5,309 nucleotides of DNA from an uncultured Phenylobacterium sp. (lineage in GTDB: Bacteria; Pseudomonadota; Alphaproteobacteria; Caulobacterales; Caulobacteraceae): NCBI GenBank assembly GCA_945952355.1, contig CAMFIW010000251.1, positions 1 to 5,309 on the forward strand, given 5' to 3'. Under the pieces are notes generated by a model, which saw only the letters and a list, made by a program, of their open reading frames with translations, did no database searches and was not told where the DNA came from. Below, piece after piece: positions 1-5,309 of this stretch (position 1 is the stretch's first letter; each line of letters starts with the position of its first letter). Both the position numbers and the translations under genes were made by a program.

Positions 1-1734
1 ACCGCCCCCTCGCACATATAGCCGCGCGGCCTTGCCACCTTCGATCCGGCGCACCGCCGTGGCGGCCTCGCGGTCTGCGGCCTTCAAGCCCGGGAAAATC
101 ACGTCCAGCACCTGGGTAGGCGAGACCCGGCCACGGCCGACGGCTTCGAACAGCTCGTCCTCGCCGGCCACGGCAAGGCGCTCGAGCGCAGGCTTCAGGG
201 AAACGTCCGCGCGAGATTTGCGGGCGCGCTCGAAGGTCTGGTCCACGGTCGCCCGGCCAAGGCGGGTGAACTCCTCCTTCTCGGTTTGGCGGATATGGCG
301 GCGTATCGCGGACCGGGCGCGACCGGTGACAGTGAGCGAACGCCAGTCCGGCGGGACCACCGGCTTCGGTCCCCGGATCACCTCGACCACGTCACCGTTC
401 TGAAGAGTCGTCCGCAACGGCTTGAGTTCGCCGTTGATCTTCACCCCGATGCAGGTGTCACCGACGTCCGTATGGACGGCGTAGGCGAAGTCCAGCGGCA
501 TCGCGCCCCGCGGCAGGCTGATGAGCTTGCCCTTCGGCGTGAAGACGAACGCCTGGTCGAGATACATCTCGAGCTTGGCGTGCTCGACCAGTTCCTCGAC
601 ATCGCCGCCATGCTCCAGAACCTGGACCAGATGGCGCAGGTTGATCAGCGGATCACGGCCCCCGGCGGCGGCCTGCGCCTCGGCGTCGAAGCCGTAGGAC
701 GTATCCTTGTAGCGCCAGTGGGCCGCCACGCCCTCCTCCGCCACCCGGTCCATGGCCTCGGTGCGGATCTGCATCTCGATGCGCATGCCTTTCGGCCCCA
801 CCACCGTGGTGTGCAGAGAGCGGTAATTGTTGCGCTTGGGCGTGGAGATGAAGTCCTTGAACCGCTCGGGCACGCTCGGCCAGGCGCGGTGGATGACGCC
901 GAGCGCCCGGTAGCAATCCTCCTCCGTGTCGACAATCACCCGGAAGGCGTAGATGTCGGAGAGCTGGGAGAAGCCGATCGACTTCCTCTGGAGCTTGCGC
1001 CAGATCGAATAGGGATTCTTCTCGCGGCCGAACACACGCGCGGCGATGCCGGCGTTCTCCAGCTTGGCGGCGATCTCGCCGGAGACCACTGCGACCGCCC
1101 CGCCCTGCTCGATCCGCAGCGCCTCCAGGCGCCGGCCGATGGCGTCGCGGGCGACCGGGTTCAGGTGCTCGAAGGCCAATTCCTCCAGCTCCGAACAGAT
1201 CCGGTGGCAGCCGATGGAGCGCGCGAGCGGTGCATAGATGTCGAGGGTCTCGCGGGCGATCCGCTCCCGCTTCGCCGCCGCCTTGATGTAGTGCAGCGTG
1301 CGCATGTTGTGCAGGCGGTCGGCCAGCTTGACCATCAGGACGCGCACGTCCTTGGAAATGGCCAGGATGAACTTGCGCAGGTTCTCGGCCTGGCGTGTGT
1401 GCTCGTTGTTCAGCTCGAGCTTGGTGAGCTTGGTGACGCCCTCGACCAGTTCTGTGATCTCGGGGCCGAACAGGTGGCGGATGTCATCTGGCGTGACCGG
1501 AGTGTCCTCGATCACGTCGTGCAGCAAGGCGGTGACAATGGTCGCCGTGTCCAGCCGGTAGTCGGTCAAGATGCCGGCCACCTCGATCGGGTGGGCGAAA
1601 TAGGGATCGCCTGAGGCGCGCTTCTGCGAGCCATGCATGCGCATGGCGTAGACATAGGCCCGGTTGAGGATCGCCTCGTCGGCGGTGGGGTCGTAGGACC
1701 TGACCTTGTCGATCAGTTCGTACTGACGAAGCAT
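1..1734 (-). CDS. spoT: Bifunctional (p)ppGpp synthetase/hydrolase (RSH family), 3' end outside window
   Basis: This is the long RSH stringent-response enzyme. It transfers pyrophosphate from ATP to GDP/GTP to make (p)ppGpp and hydrolyses it at the 3' position. The 578 visible codons read without interruption to the window edge. The HD hydrolase domain (about 25-155) keeps R39, H48, H72-D73, E76-D77, D139 and N143, a constant offset of 5 from the Rel-Seq residues. The synthetase domain (about 225-345) keeps R237, K239, K247, D260, Y304 and E320. The RFKD motif (291-294) is the charge type of bifunctional enzymes, not the acidic form of synthetase-only RelA. A TGS domain follows (about 390-455), then the start of the helical domain. 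The zinc-finger/CC and ACT/RRM domains lie beyond the edge; family length is usually 700-750. ATG at 1734 begins the conserved MLRQYELIDKV, but it has no Shine-Dalgarno and lies 146 nt from rpoZ, so an upstream CTG start is possible (see 1882-1897). It is co-transcribed with rpoZ in all likelihood. Confidence 0.97.
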   Translation of the reverse strand, partial: MLRQYELIDKVRSYDPTADEAILNRAYVYAMRMHGSQKRASGDPYFAHPIEVAGILTDYRLDTATIVTALLHDVIEDTPVTPDDIRHLFGPEITELVEGVTKLTKLELNNEHTRQAENLRKFILAISKDVRVLMVKLADRLHNMRTLHYIKAAAKRERIARETLDIYAPLARSIGCHRICSELEELAFEHLNPVARDAIGRRLEALRIEQGGAVAVVSGEIAAKLENAGIAARVFGREKNPYSIWRKLQRKSIGFSQLSDIYAFRVIVDTEEDCYRALGVIHRAWPSVPERFKDFISTPKRNNYRSLHTTVVGPKGMRIEMQIRTEAMDRVAEEGVAAHWRYKDTSYGFDAEAQAAAGGRDPLINLRHLVQVLEHGGDVEELVEHAKLEMYLDQAFVFTPKGKLISLPRGAMPLDFAYAVHTDVGDTCIGVKINGELKPLRTTLQNGDVVEVIRGPKPVVPPDWRSLTVTGRARSAIRRHIRQTEKEEFTRLGRATVDQTFERARKSRADVSLKPALERLAVAGEDELFEAVGRGRVSPTQVLDVIFPGLKAADREAATAVRRIEGGKAARLYVRGGG

Positions 1735-1884
1735 GCGCGGCCGCTTGGCGGCGGCCACGGCGGCCGGCGGCGCCTCGATGGGCGCGCCGATATCAGCGGT
1801 GTCCGTAGCGGACGTGTTCGGGGGTTCGGCGGGCGGAGCTTCGGCCGCCGTTGCGATGAGGGGTTCTGCGCCTTCGGGGCTCAG
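1735..1884 (-). other. Stop-free Ala/Pro-rich stretch in frame with SpoT: possible N-terminal extension
   Basis: Between the end of rpoZ and the conventional SpoT start, the SpoT frame stays open for 50 codons, from CTG 1884-1882 to the codon before ATG 1734. The next in-frame stop upstream is TGA at 1908-1906. The predicted peptide is low-complexity and rich in Ala, Pro and Glu, and ends in a basic KRPR just before MLRQ. By hand count GC at codon positions 1, 2 and 3 is about 78, 70 and 80 percent. This resembles an Ala/Pro-rich linker but is a weaker coding signal than the core, and high-GC DNA has few stops in any frame. An in-frame GTG (1758-1756) is another possible start but has no ribosome binding site. 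If untranslated, this is a 146-nt spacer of unknown role. Confidence 0.45.
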
Positions 1885-2240
1885 TACCGCTCCTCCTGGC
1901 CGCCGTCACGGTCGCTCTGAAGCGCGCGAACCAGTTCCAGCTCGCTCATCTGCATGTGGGTCGGATCGGCCAGCAGGGCGAGGGTTTCGGCCTCTTCCTC
2001 GGCTTCCGAACGCTCGTCGACGCGTTGCAGGGTGCCGATCAGGTTCTCCCGCAGGTCCTCGGCGTCGATCACGTCGTCGGCGATCTCGCGCAGGGACACG
2101 ACCGGGTTCTTGTCGTTGTCGCGGTCGACCATGATCTGAGAGCCCGCCGAGATCGCGCGGGCGCGATGCGCCGCCAGCAGCACGAGGCTGAAGCGGTTGG
2201 GGACTTTTTCGATGCAGTCTTCGACGGTGACGCGGGCCAT
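1881..2240 (-). CDS. rpoZ: DNA-directed RNA polymerase omega subunit
   Basis: This gene encodes the small omega subunit, which wraps the C-terminal part of beta' and helps RNA polymerase assembly. In proteobacteria omega also forms part of ppGpp binding site 1. The 119-residue product begins [17 protein letters not shown], the hallmark omega start, followed by the conserved helix [15 protein letters not shown] (about 19-33) and the [12 protein letters not shown] segment (about 45-56). The acidic, helical C-terminal half fits the longer alphaproteobacterial form. The frame is open further upstream to 2489, but ATG 2240 is chosen because the omega N-terminus is exact there and GAGGAA (2249-2244) lies just upstream. 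The gene ends directly before spoT, the same rpoZ-spoT order as in E. coli, so the ppGpp enzyme and part of the ppGpp receptor share a transcript. A promoter candidate lies at 2271-2299. Confidence 0.96.
   Translation of the reverse strand: MARVTVEDCIEKVPNRFSLVLLAAHRARAISAGSQIMVDRDNDKNPVVSLREIADDVIDAEDLRENLIGTLQRVDERSEAEEEAETLALLADPTHMQMSELELVRALQSDRDGGQEERY
1882..1897 (-). promoter_or_regulatory. Shine-Dalgarno AGGAGG with possible CTG start codon for SpoT, overlapping the rpoZ stop
   Basis: On the minus strand AGGAGG (1897-1892) is followed by a 7-nt spacer and CTG (1884-1882). The CTG overlaps the rpoZ stop as CTGA, in the same layout as the common ATGA junction of translationally coupled genes, and it is in frame with SpoT. 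No comparable ribosome binding site precedes the in-frame GTG 1758 or ATG 1734. The AGGAGG also encodes part of the RpoZ tail (GGQEERY), so it could be coincidental. CTG initiation in bacteria is rare but known. Confidence 0.45.
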
Positions 2241-2270
2241 GAATTCCTCGGAGCGGCGGTAGAACCGGGG

Positions 2271-2299
2271 AAAATAGAGGTTTGGACGCGATTGTGCAA
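2271..2299 (-). promoter_or_regulatory. Candidate sigma-70-type promoter for rpoZ-spoT
   Basis: Reading the minus strand, TTGCAC (2299-2294) is followed by exactly 17 bp and TATTTT (2276-2271). The -10 matches 4 of 6 bases of TATAAT and the -35 keeps the TTG core. This is the most AT-rich patch in the rpoZ upstream gap. Transcription would start near 2264, giving a leader of about 24 nt that includes the rpoZ ribosome binding site. The position fits well; the hexamers are only moderate matches. Confidence 0.5.
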
Positions 2300-2319
2300 C
2301 GCCGCAAAGGTTGCCTGGT

Positions 2320-2336
2320 CGCGGCGCGAGGCCGCG
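2320..2336 (-). terminator. Small GC hairpin after the HAD gene, possible weak terminator
   Basis: CGCGGC and GCCGCG form a 6-bp all-GC stem around a 5-nt loop (minus-strand CTCGC), beginning about 10 nt after the HAD stop codon. No T-tract follows, so it is not a classical intrinsic terminator. It could slow polymerase or protect the 3' end, and short GC palindromes are common by chance in DNA of this composition. Confidence 0.22.
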
Positions 2337-2346
2337 GAGGCGATCC

Positions 2347-2976
2347 CTAGCCCGCGACGGCCGGCAGGATGTCGCCCATCGCACCGAACAGGATGGTCGG
2401 CCGGTGCTCGGCCAGGATTTCCGGCCGCGCATAGCCCCAGGTGACCGCGCCGGACGCGATTCCGGCCTTGGACGCAGCCTCGATGTCACGGGTCTCGTCG
2501 CCGATCGAGATCACCTCGCCCTTGCCGACCTTGGCCCGGCGGATCACCGCCCGGAACTTGCGGGTCTTGCCGAACACCGAAGCGCCGCAATCGTAGATGT
2601 CGACCAGGCCGGCGAGGTCCGGCCCGAGGATCGCACGGACGTTGGCCTCGGAGTTCGAGCTGACCAGGGCCAGCTTGATTCCGCGCTCCGAGAGGCCCTT
2701 CAACAGTTCGCTCACCCCCGGAAACAAGGGAATCTTGGAAGCGTGCTGCGCGACCAGCTTGTGAGCGTAACGAGCGATCAGCGGCATCTTCCAGGCTGGC
2801 ACCCCCATATAGGCCACCACCTCGCGACTCGACCGGCCGCGAAGCATGGCCACCTCCTCGTCGGTAATCCGGCGGAAGCGGAATCGGTCCGCTGCCCCGT
2901 TGGTCATGCTGATGAACCAGTCGGCGCTGTCGGCCAGGGTGCCGTCGAAGTCGAAAATGACGAGCCGATAGGCCAA
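2347..2976 (-). CDS. HAD-superfamily hydrolase, phosphoglycolate phosphatase-like (Gph type)
   Basis: This is a cytosolic phosphatase of the haloacid dehalogenase superfamily; the substrate cannot be read from the sequence. All four HAD motifs are present in 209 residues: motif I DFDGT (nucleophile D9, acid/base D11), motif II LVSSNS (S106/S107), a motif III lysine in FGKTRK (K137 or K140), and motif IV GDETRD (D160, D164). The stretch between motif I and about residue 90 is a helical C1 cap, as in phosphoglycolate phosphatase and beta-phosphoglucomutase relatives. Length is normal for the class. The start codon is TTG (2976-2974): it is the only candidate before motif I, since the frame closes at TGA 3033-3031 with no ATG or GTG between. 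Only a weak GGGG (2988-2985) serves as ribosome binding site, so translation may be low. It lies between folK and rpoZ with gaps of 110 and 106 bp, so it may be its own transcription unit. Confidence 0.93.
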   Translation of the reverse strand: MAYRLVIFDFDGTLADSADWFISMTNGAADRFRFRRITDEEVAMLRGRSSREVVAYMGVPAWKMPLIARYAHKLVAQHASKIPLFPGVSELLKGLSERGIKLALVSSNSEANVRAILGPDLAGLVDIYDCGASVFGKTRKFRAVIRRAKVGKGEVISIGDETRDIEAASKAGIASGAVTWGYARPEILAEHRPTILFGAMGDILPAVAG

Positions 2977-2996
2977 GCCGTGCGCCCCACAACGAA

Positions 2997-3051
2997 AGGT
3001 CGGTCCGGCTACCGGCCCGTTCGTGGCCCGTCAACCGGGACGGACCAACCT
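2997..3051 (-). other. Inverted repeat in the folK-HAD gap: candidate folK terminator or HAD leader structure
   Basis: Arms at 3051-3041 (AGGTTGGTCCG) and 3007-2997 (CGGACCGACCT) can pair over 11 bp with one G-U wobble in minus-strand RNA, around a 33-nt interior. In plus-strand RNA the wobble becomes a C-A mismatch, which favours a role in the minus-strand transcript. The interior holds a smaller hairpin (CCCG, 5-nt loop, CGGG at 3039-3027). TTCGTT follows the stem, which resembles a weak terminator tail, but the loop is large for an intrinsic terminator. A TTGACG (3034-3029) with 17 bp to TAGCCG (3011-3006) also lies inside and could be a promoter with a good -35 and poor -10. Confidence 0.35.
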
Positions 3052-3086
3052 GCACGAATGCGCGGCCTTGATCGAGTCCCTCCGCG

Positions 3087-3587
3087 TCAGATCGGCCGGG
3101 CGTCGCGCCCCACCGTAGCGGCGGCGGCCAGCTCCGAAGCCGTCCGTCCAAGGACAGGATGGCGCCAGCCCGGTGCGATCTGCGCCAGGGGGCCCATCAC
3201 GAACAGTCGCTCATGCGCCCGTGGGTGCGGAAGGATCAGCTCGGGCGTATCCAGAACCCGGCGGCCGTGGGCGATCAGGTCGAGATCGAGGGTGCGTGCG
3301 GCGTTTTTTTCGCCACGTTTGCGGCCAAACGCGCTTTCCACGCCGAACAACGTTCGAATCGTCTCCTGAGGGGACTTCACCGCCTCGACAAGCACGACGC
3401 CGTTGCGATACTCGTTGGCGGTCGGGTCCGGCCAGGCGGCAGAGCTCCACCAGGACGACCGGCGAAATACAGGCAATCCCGCCTGGGCGAACCGAGAGAG
3501 CGCGGCCTCCAGTAGAGCTTCGGACGAACCAAAGTCGCCGGCGAGATTTCCGCCAAGGGCGACGATGACCGCCTCGTCCGGGTCCAT
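3087..3587 (-). CDS. folK: 2-amino-4-hydroxy-6-hydroxymethyldihydropteridine pyrophosphokinase (HPPK)
   Basis: HPPK moves pyrophosphate from ATP to 6-hydroxymethyl-7,8-dihydropterin, the step before dihydropteroate synthase in folate synthesis. The 166-residue product has the family signatures: the N-terminal strand with ALGGN (10-14), the loop ending in NEYRNGVV (about 58-65), the FGRKRGEKNAARTLDLDLI block (about 86-104) with R98 and the Mg-binding pair D101 and D103, and the PHPRAHERLFVMGPLAQIAP block (120-139) with H121 and R123. ATG 3587 is chosen because it sits right before the first conserved strand and gives the usual length; AGGGGG (3603-3598) lies 10 nt upstream. An in-frame ATG at 3629 would add 14 unconserved residues and overlap the divergent NYN gene. 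No folP or folB is in the window. A TAGAAT -10-like hexamer at 3633-3628 could drive it, without a clear -35. Confidence 0.96.
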   Translation of the reverse strand: MDPDEAVIVALGGNLAGDFGSSEALLEAALSRFAQAGLPVFRRSSWWSSAAWPDPTANEYRNGVVLVEAVKSPQETIRTLFGVESAFGRKRGEKNAARTLDLDLIAHGRRVLDTPELILPHPRAHERLFVMGPLAQIAPGWRHPVLGRTASELAAAATVGRDARPI

Positions 3588-3622
3588 GCGCCCAACGCCC
3601 CCTTTATGGATTTCCGATTCCA
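3588..3622. other. 35-bp divergent gap between folK and the NYN gene
   Basis: The gap is too short to hold two full promoters, so at least one must lie inside the neighbouring coding sequence. It contains the folK ribosome binding site on the minus strand. On the plus strand no Shine-Dalgarno is seen before ATG 3623: GGAT at 3608-3611 is weak and 11 nt away. The short AT-richer patch TTTATGGATT (3603-3612) is the only plausible AT-rich element. Confidence 0.5.
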
Positions 3623-4222
3623 ATGACATTCTATCCCACCGACAGGCTGGCCCTCTTCATCGATGGCGCGAACCTGTACTCGGCCGCTAAAGGCCTGGGC
3701 TTCGACATCGACTATCGCAAGCTCCTTGAAGAGTTCCGCAAGCGCGGAATTCTGGTGCGCGCCTATTACTACACCGCCCTGGTCGAGGATCAGGAGTACT
3801 CGCCGATTCGCCCCCTGGTGGACTGGCTCGACTACAACGGCTTCCGTCTGGTCACCAAGCCCGCGCGCGAATACACTGCCGCCCAGGGTCGCAAGCGCTG
3901 GCGGGGCGACATGGACGTCGAGATCGCCGTCGACATGCTGGAAATGGCCGCCCACGCCGACCACCTGCTGCTATTCTCGGGCGATGGGGACTTCCGCGTC
4001 CTCGTGGAGGCGGTACAGCGCAAGGGCGCGCGGGTGACCGTGGTCTCGACCGTGAAATCCCAGCCGCCGATGGCCTCGGACGACCTGCGCCGGCAGGCCG
4101 ACTGCTTCATCGACCTGGCCGATCTCGCCGACATCATAGGCCGGCCCTCGCGCCTGCCGCGCTTCATCCAGGAAGGCCGCACCGGCGTCGACCGCGAAAG
4201 CGAGGCGGATGCCGACGCCTGA
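3623..4222 (+). CDS. LabA-like NYN-domain protein (DUF88 family, putative ribonuclease)
   Basis: The product belongs to the NYN/PIN-like nuclease fold. Members have a cluster of acidic residues thought to bind metal and cut RNA, but the bacterial LabA-like group is poorly characterised. In 199 residues the fold runs from strand 1 with LFIDGANLY (11-19, D14), through RAYYYTAL (46-53), RGDMDVEIAVDML (94-106, D96, D98, E100, D104) and LLLFSGDGDF (115-124, D121, D123), to VVSTV near 140-144. All expected acidic positions are present, so it should be active. The last 25 or so residues are charged and probably disordered. ATG 3623 is supported by the conserved MTFYPTDRLALFIDG start, though no ribosome binding site is seen. 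It overlaps the uracil-DNA glycosylase gene by 14 nt, which suggests co-translation; a functional link to repair is only inference. No signal peptide or membrane segment is visible. Confidence 0.93.
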   Translation: MTFYPTDRLALFIDGANLYSAAKGLGFDIDYRKLLEEFRKRGILVRAYYYTALVEDQEYSPIRPLVDWLDYNGFRLVTKPAREYTAAQGRKRWRGDMDVEIAVDMLEMAAHADHLLLFSGDGDFRVLVEAVQRKGARVTVVSTVKSQPPMASDDLRRQADCFIDLADLADIIGRPSRLPRFIQEGRTGVDRESEADADA

Positions 4223-4865
4223 TCTAGGCGTCGTCGTCGCCGAACCGCCCCGCGATTGCCCGCTCTGCCCGCGGCTGGTCGCCTATCGCGCCGAAAACCG
4301 CGCCGCCCATCCAGACTGGTGGAATGGCCCCGCGCCGTCGTTCGGCGACGCGAACGCAGGCCTGCTGGTCCTAGGCCTGGCGCCTGGTCGGACCGGTGCG
4401 AATCGAACCGGGCGGCCCTTCACCGGCGACCATGCCGGGATCATGCTCTACGACACCCTGATCAAGACAGGGTTCGCCAAGGGCGAATACCAGGCGCGGC
4501 CAGACGACGGGCTTCAGCTCATCGACTGCATGATCTCCAATGCGGTGCGCTGCGCGCCGCCCGGCAACAAGCCGGAAATCTCCGAAGAGGCGCACTGCCG
4601 GCCGTTCCTGACCGCGCGCCTGGCCGCCCTGCCCCGCCTGAAGGTGATCGTGACCCTGGGCGACGTCGCGCGACGCAACCTGCTACGCGCGTTGGGCCTG
4701 AAGGCGTCGGCCGGGATCCCCGGGCACGGAACCGAGTTCCAGGCCGGCCCCTATGTGGTGCTGAACAGCTATCACTGCTCGCGCCTCAACACGAACACCG
4801 GCCGCCTGACCGCCGATATGTTCGAAGCCGTGTTCCAGCGGGCGCGAGCGCTGATCGACGGCTAG
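4209..4865 (+). CDS. Family 5 (UDGb-type) 4Fe-4S uracil-DNA glycosylase
   Basis: The enzyme removes uracil, and in this family often other deaminated bases such as hypoxanthine, from DNA to start base excision repair. The 218-residue protein shows CPLC (C17, C20) near the N-terminus, plus C115 (NAVRCAPPGNKP) and C130 (HCRPF), the spacing expected for a 4Fe-4S cluster. The first active-site motif is GLAPGRTGANRTGRPFTGD (56-74); it lacks the polar residue of family 1 and 4 enzymes after the Pro, as in UDGb, and D74 is the conserved acid. The second motif is SYHCSRLNTNTGRLT (187-201), with H189 and LN kept but CSR where many homologs have PSP. Length is normal. ATG 4209 lies inside the end of the NYN gene; GAGG at 4202-4205 is a weak, close ribosome binding site, so expression probably relies on translational coupling. 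Confidence 0.93.
   Translation: MPTPDLGVVVAEPPRDCPLCPRLVAYRAENRAAHPDWWNGPAPSFGDANAGLLVLGLAPGRTGANRTGRPFTGDHAGIMLYDTLIKTGFAKGEYQARPDDGLQLIDCMISNAVRCAPPGNKPEISEEAHCRPFLTARLAALPRLKVIVTLGDVARRNLLRALGLKASAGIPGHGTEFQAGPYVVLNSYHCSRLNTNTGRLTADMFEAVFQRARALIDG
4862..4865. other. CTAG palindrome shared by two convergent stop codons
   Basis: The TAG ending the uracil-DNA glycosylase gene (4863-4865) and the TAG ending the GNAT gene (4864-4862 on the minus strand) use the same CTAG. The two genes thus overlap tail to tail by 4 bp, leaving no room for a terminator between them. I see no hairpin with T-tract just past either stop. Confidence 0.9.
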
Positions 4866-5309
4866 GTGGGCCTGCTCCAGTAGAAATAGCGCCAGGCCTG
4901 CTCGAAGCCTGCCCGCCGGTAGAGCGACCGCGCCGGCGCATTCTTCTCCTCGACCTGCAGGAAGGCCCGCTCGATTCCCCGCGCCCGCGCTTCGCCCGCC
5001 AGGCCCGCCAGCACCCGGCCGGCCAGCCCCTCGCCTCGCCTGGAGAGGTCAGTGCGCATGCCATGGAAACTGGCCCAGCCGTGACCATAGCTTCCGCAGC
5101 CGACAGCGATGGTCCGCCCCGGCTCCCGCACCATCCCGAAGCGCGCGCCTGGCGACCGGCTTAGGGCCTTCACCCGATAGGCGCCGTCGATTTGATCGAA
5201 GCCCTCGCCGAGAAACACCGCCGCCCAGGCCTCGTCCGGCCGCTCGGCGACCTCCGCCGGTTCCAGGTCCGTCACGTTCTGTATGGCGGGCACGGGGGCG
5301 ACCTTCACC
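4862..5309 (-). CDS. GNAT-family N-acetyltransferase, 5' end outside window
   Basis: This is the C-terminal part of an acetyl-CoA-dependent N-acetyltransferase; the acceptor is unknown. About 149 codons are visible. Counting from the first complete codon (GTG 5308), the acetyl-CoA pyrophosphate-binding motif A is SRRGEGLAGRVLAGL (about 89-103) after the strand FHGMRTD, and motif B is the strand FLQVEEKNAPARSLYRRAGF (about 116-135), ending in WRYFYW. The first 60 residues form an AWxxxFLG segment and a strand pattern that I recall from GNAT proteins of about 240-250 residues with a longer N-terminal domain. GTG 5308 is therefore probably an internal valine and the real start lies right of the window. 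This call of truncation is an inference from the family pattern. It converges on the glycosylase gene and shares its stop palindrome. Confidence 0.88.
   Translation of the reverse strand, partial: VKVAPVPAIQNVTDLEPAEVAERPDEAWAAVFLGEGFDQIDGAYRVKALSRSPGARFGMVREPGRTIAVGCGSYGHGWASFHGMRTDLSRRGEGLAGRVLAGLAGEARARGIERAFLQVEEKNAPARSLYRRAGFEQAWRYFYWSRPT

Noticed and set aside
286..1614. 442-codon open frame on the plus strand
   Set aside because: It lies entirely antisense to spoT, whose conserved motifs are continuous on the other strand. The translation shows no recognisable domain and is a typical high-GC shadow.
2296..2314. GCAAC-N9-GTTGC dyad overlapping the rpoZ -35 hexamer
   Set aside because: Arms of only 5 bp with no extension inward or outward; too likely by chance to call an operator.
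2241..2489. Upstream extension of the rpoZ frame to 2489
   Set aside because: It would run over the HAD 3' end and the promoter; the omega protein begins exactly at MARVTVEDC with a ribosome binding site.
2311..3369. 352-codon open frame on the plus strand across the HAD and folK genes
   Set aside because: Antisense to two well-recognised genes and the gap between them; Arg/Pro-rich tail without domain signatures.
3588..3629. Alternative folK start at ATG 3629
   Set aside because: Adds 14 residues with no family support, overlaps the divergent NYN start, and the 3587 start has AGGGGG upstream and gives normal HPPK length.
4869..4903. Direct repeat GGCCTGCTC, copies 26 bp apart
   Set aside because: Nine-base G/C-rich repeat inside the GNAT coding end, in different codon phases; most likely coincidence.
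4256..5164. 302-codon open frame on the plus strand
   Set aside because: Shifted frame of the uracil-DNA glycosylase gene continuing antisense to the GNAT gene; composition is Arg/Pro/Ala-rich with no domain.

Overview
The window is a compact, high-GC (roughly two-thirds G+C by eye) chromosomal segment of an alphaproteobacterium. The protein sequences read most like Caulobacterales (Caulobacter or Phenylobacterium type). This rests on the wording of SpoT, RpoZ, the NYN protein and the family 5 uracil-DNA glycosylase as I know them, not on a search. It is core-genome material: I see no insertion sequence, tRNA, rRNA, CRISPR array or phage gene.

Left part, minus strand, transcribed right to left: folK (3587-3087), a HAD-family phosphatase gene (2976-2347), rpoZ (2240-1881) and spoT/rel (1734 to the left edge, 3' end missing). 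rpoZ has a credible sigma-70-type promoter directly upstream (TTGCAC, 17-bp spacer, TATTTT). It forms a tight unit with spoT that pairs the RNA polymerase omega subunit with the main (p)ppGpp synthetase/hydrolase. All catalytic residues of both halves of the RSH enzyme are visible, so it should be bifunctional. The HAD gene starts with TTG and sits behind an 11-bp inverted repeat that stays fully paired only in minus-strand RNA.

Right part, plus strand: a LabA-like NYN-domain protein (3623-4222) overlaps by 14 nt the gene for a family 5 (UDGb-type) 4Fe-4S uracil-DNA glycosylase (4209-4865), giving a two-gene unit of a putative nuclease plus a DNA repair enzyme. It diverges from folK across only 35 bp. 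The glycosylase gene converges on a minus-strand GNAT acetyltransferase gene (4862 to the right edge, 5' end missing). Their two stop codons share one CTAG palindrome.

The most interesting point is at the rpoZ-spoT junction. A near-perfect Shine-Dalgarno sequence lies 7 nt before a CTG that overlaps the rpoZ stop codon and is in frame with SpoT through 50 stop-free, Ala/Pro-rich codons. SpoT may therefore start at a non-canonical CTG and carry an N-terminal extension that ordinary gene callers would miss. I found no convincing new multi-gene system; the other findings are local regulatory or architectural details.
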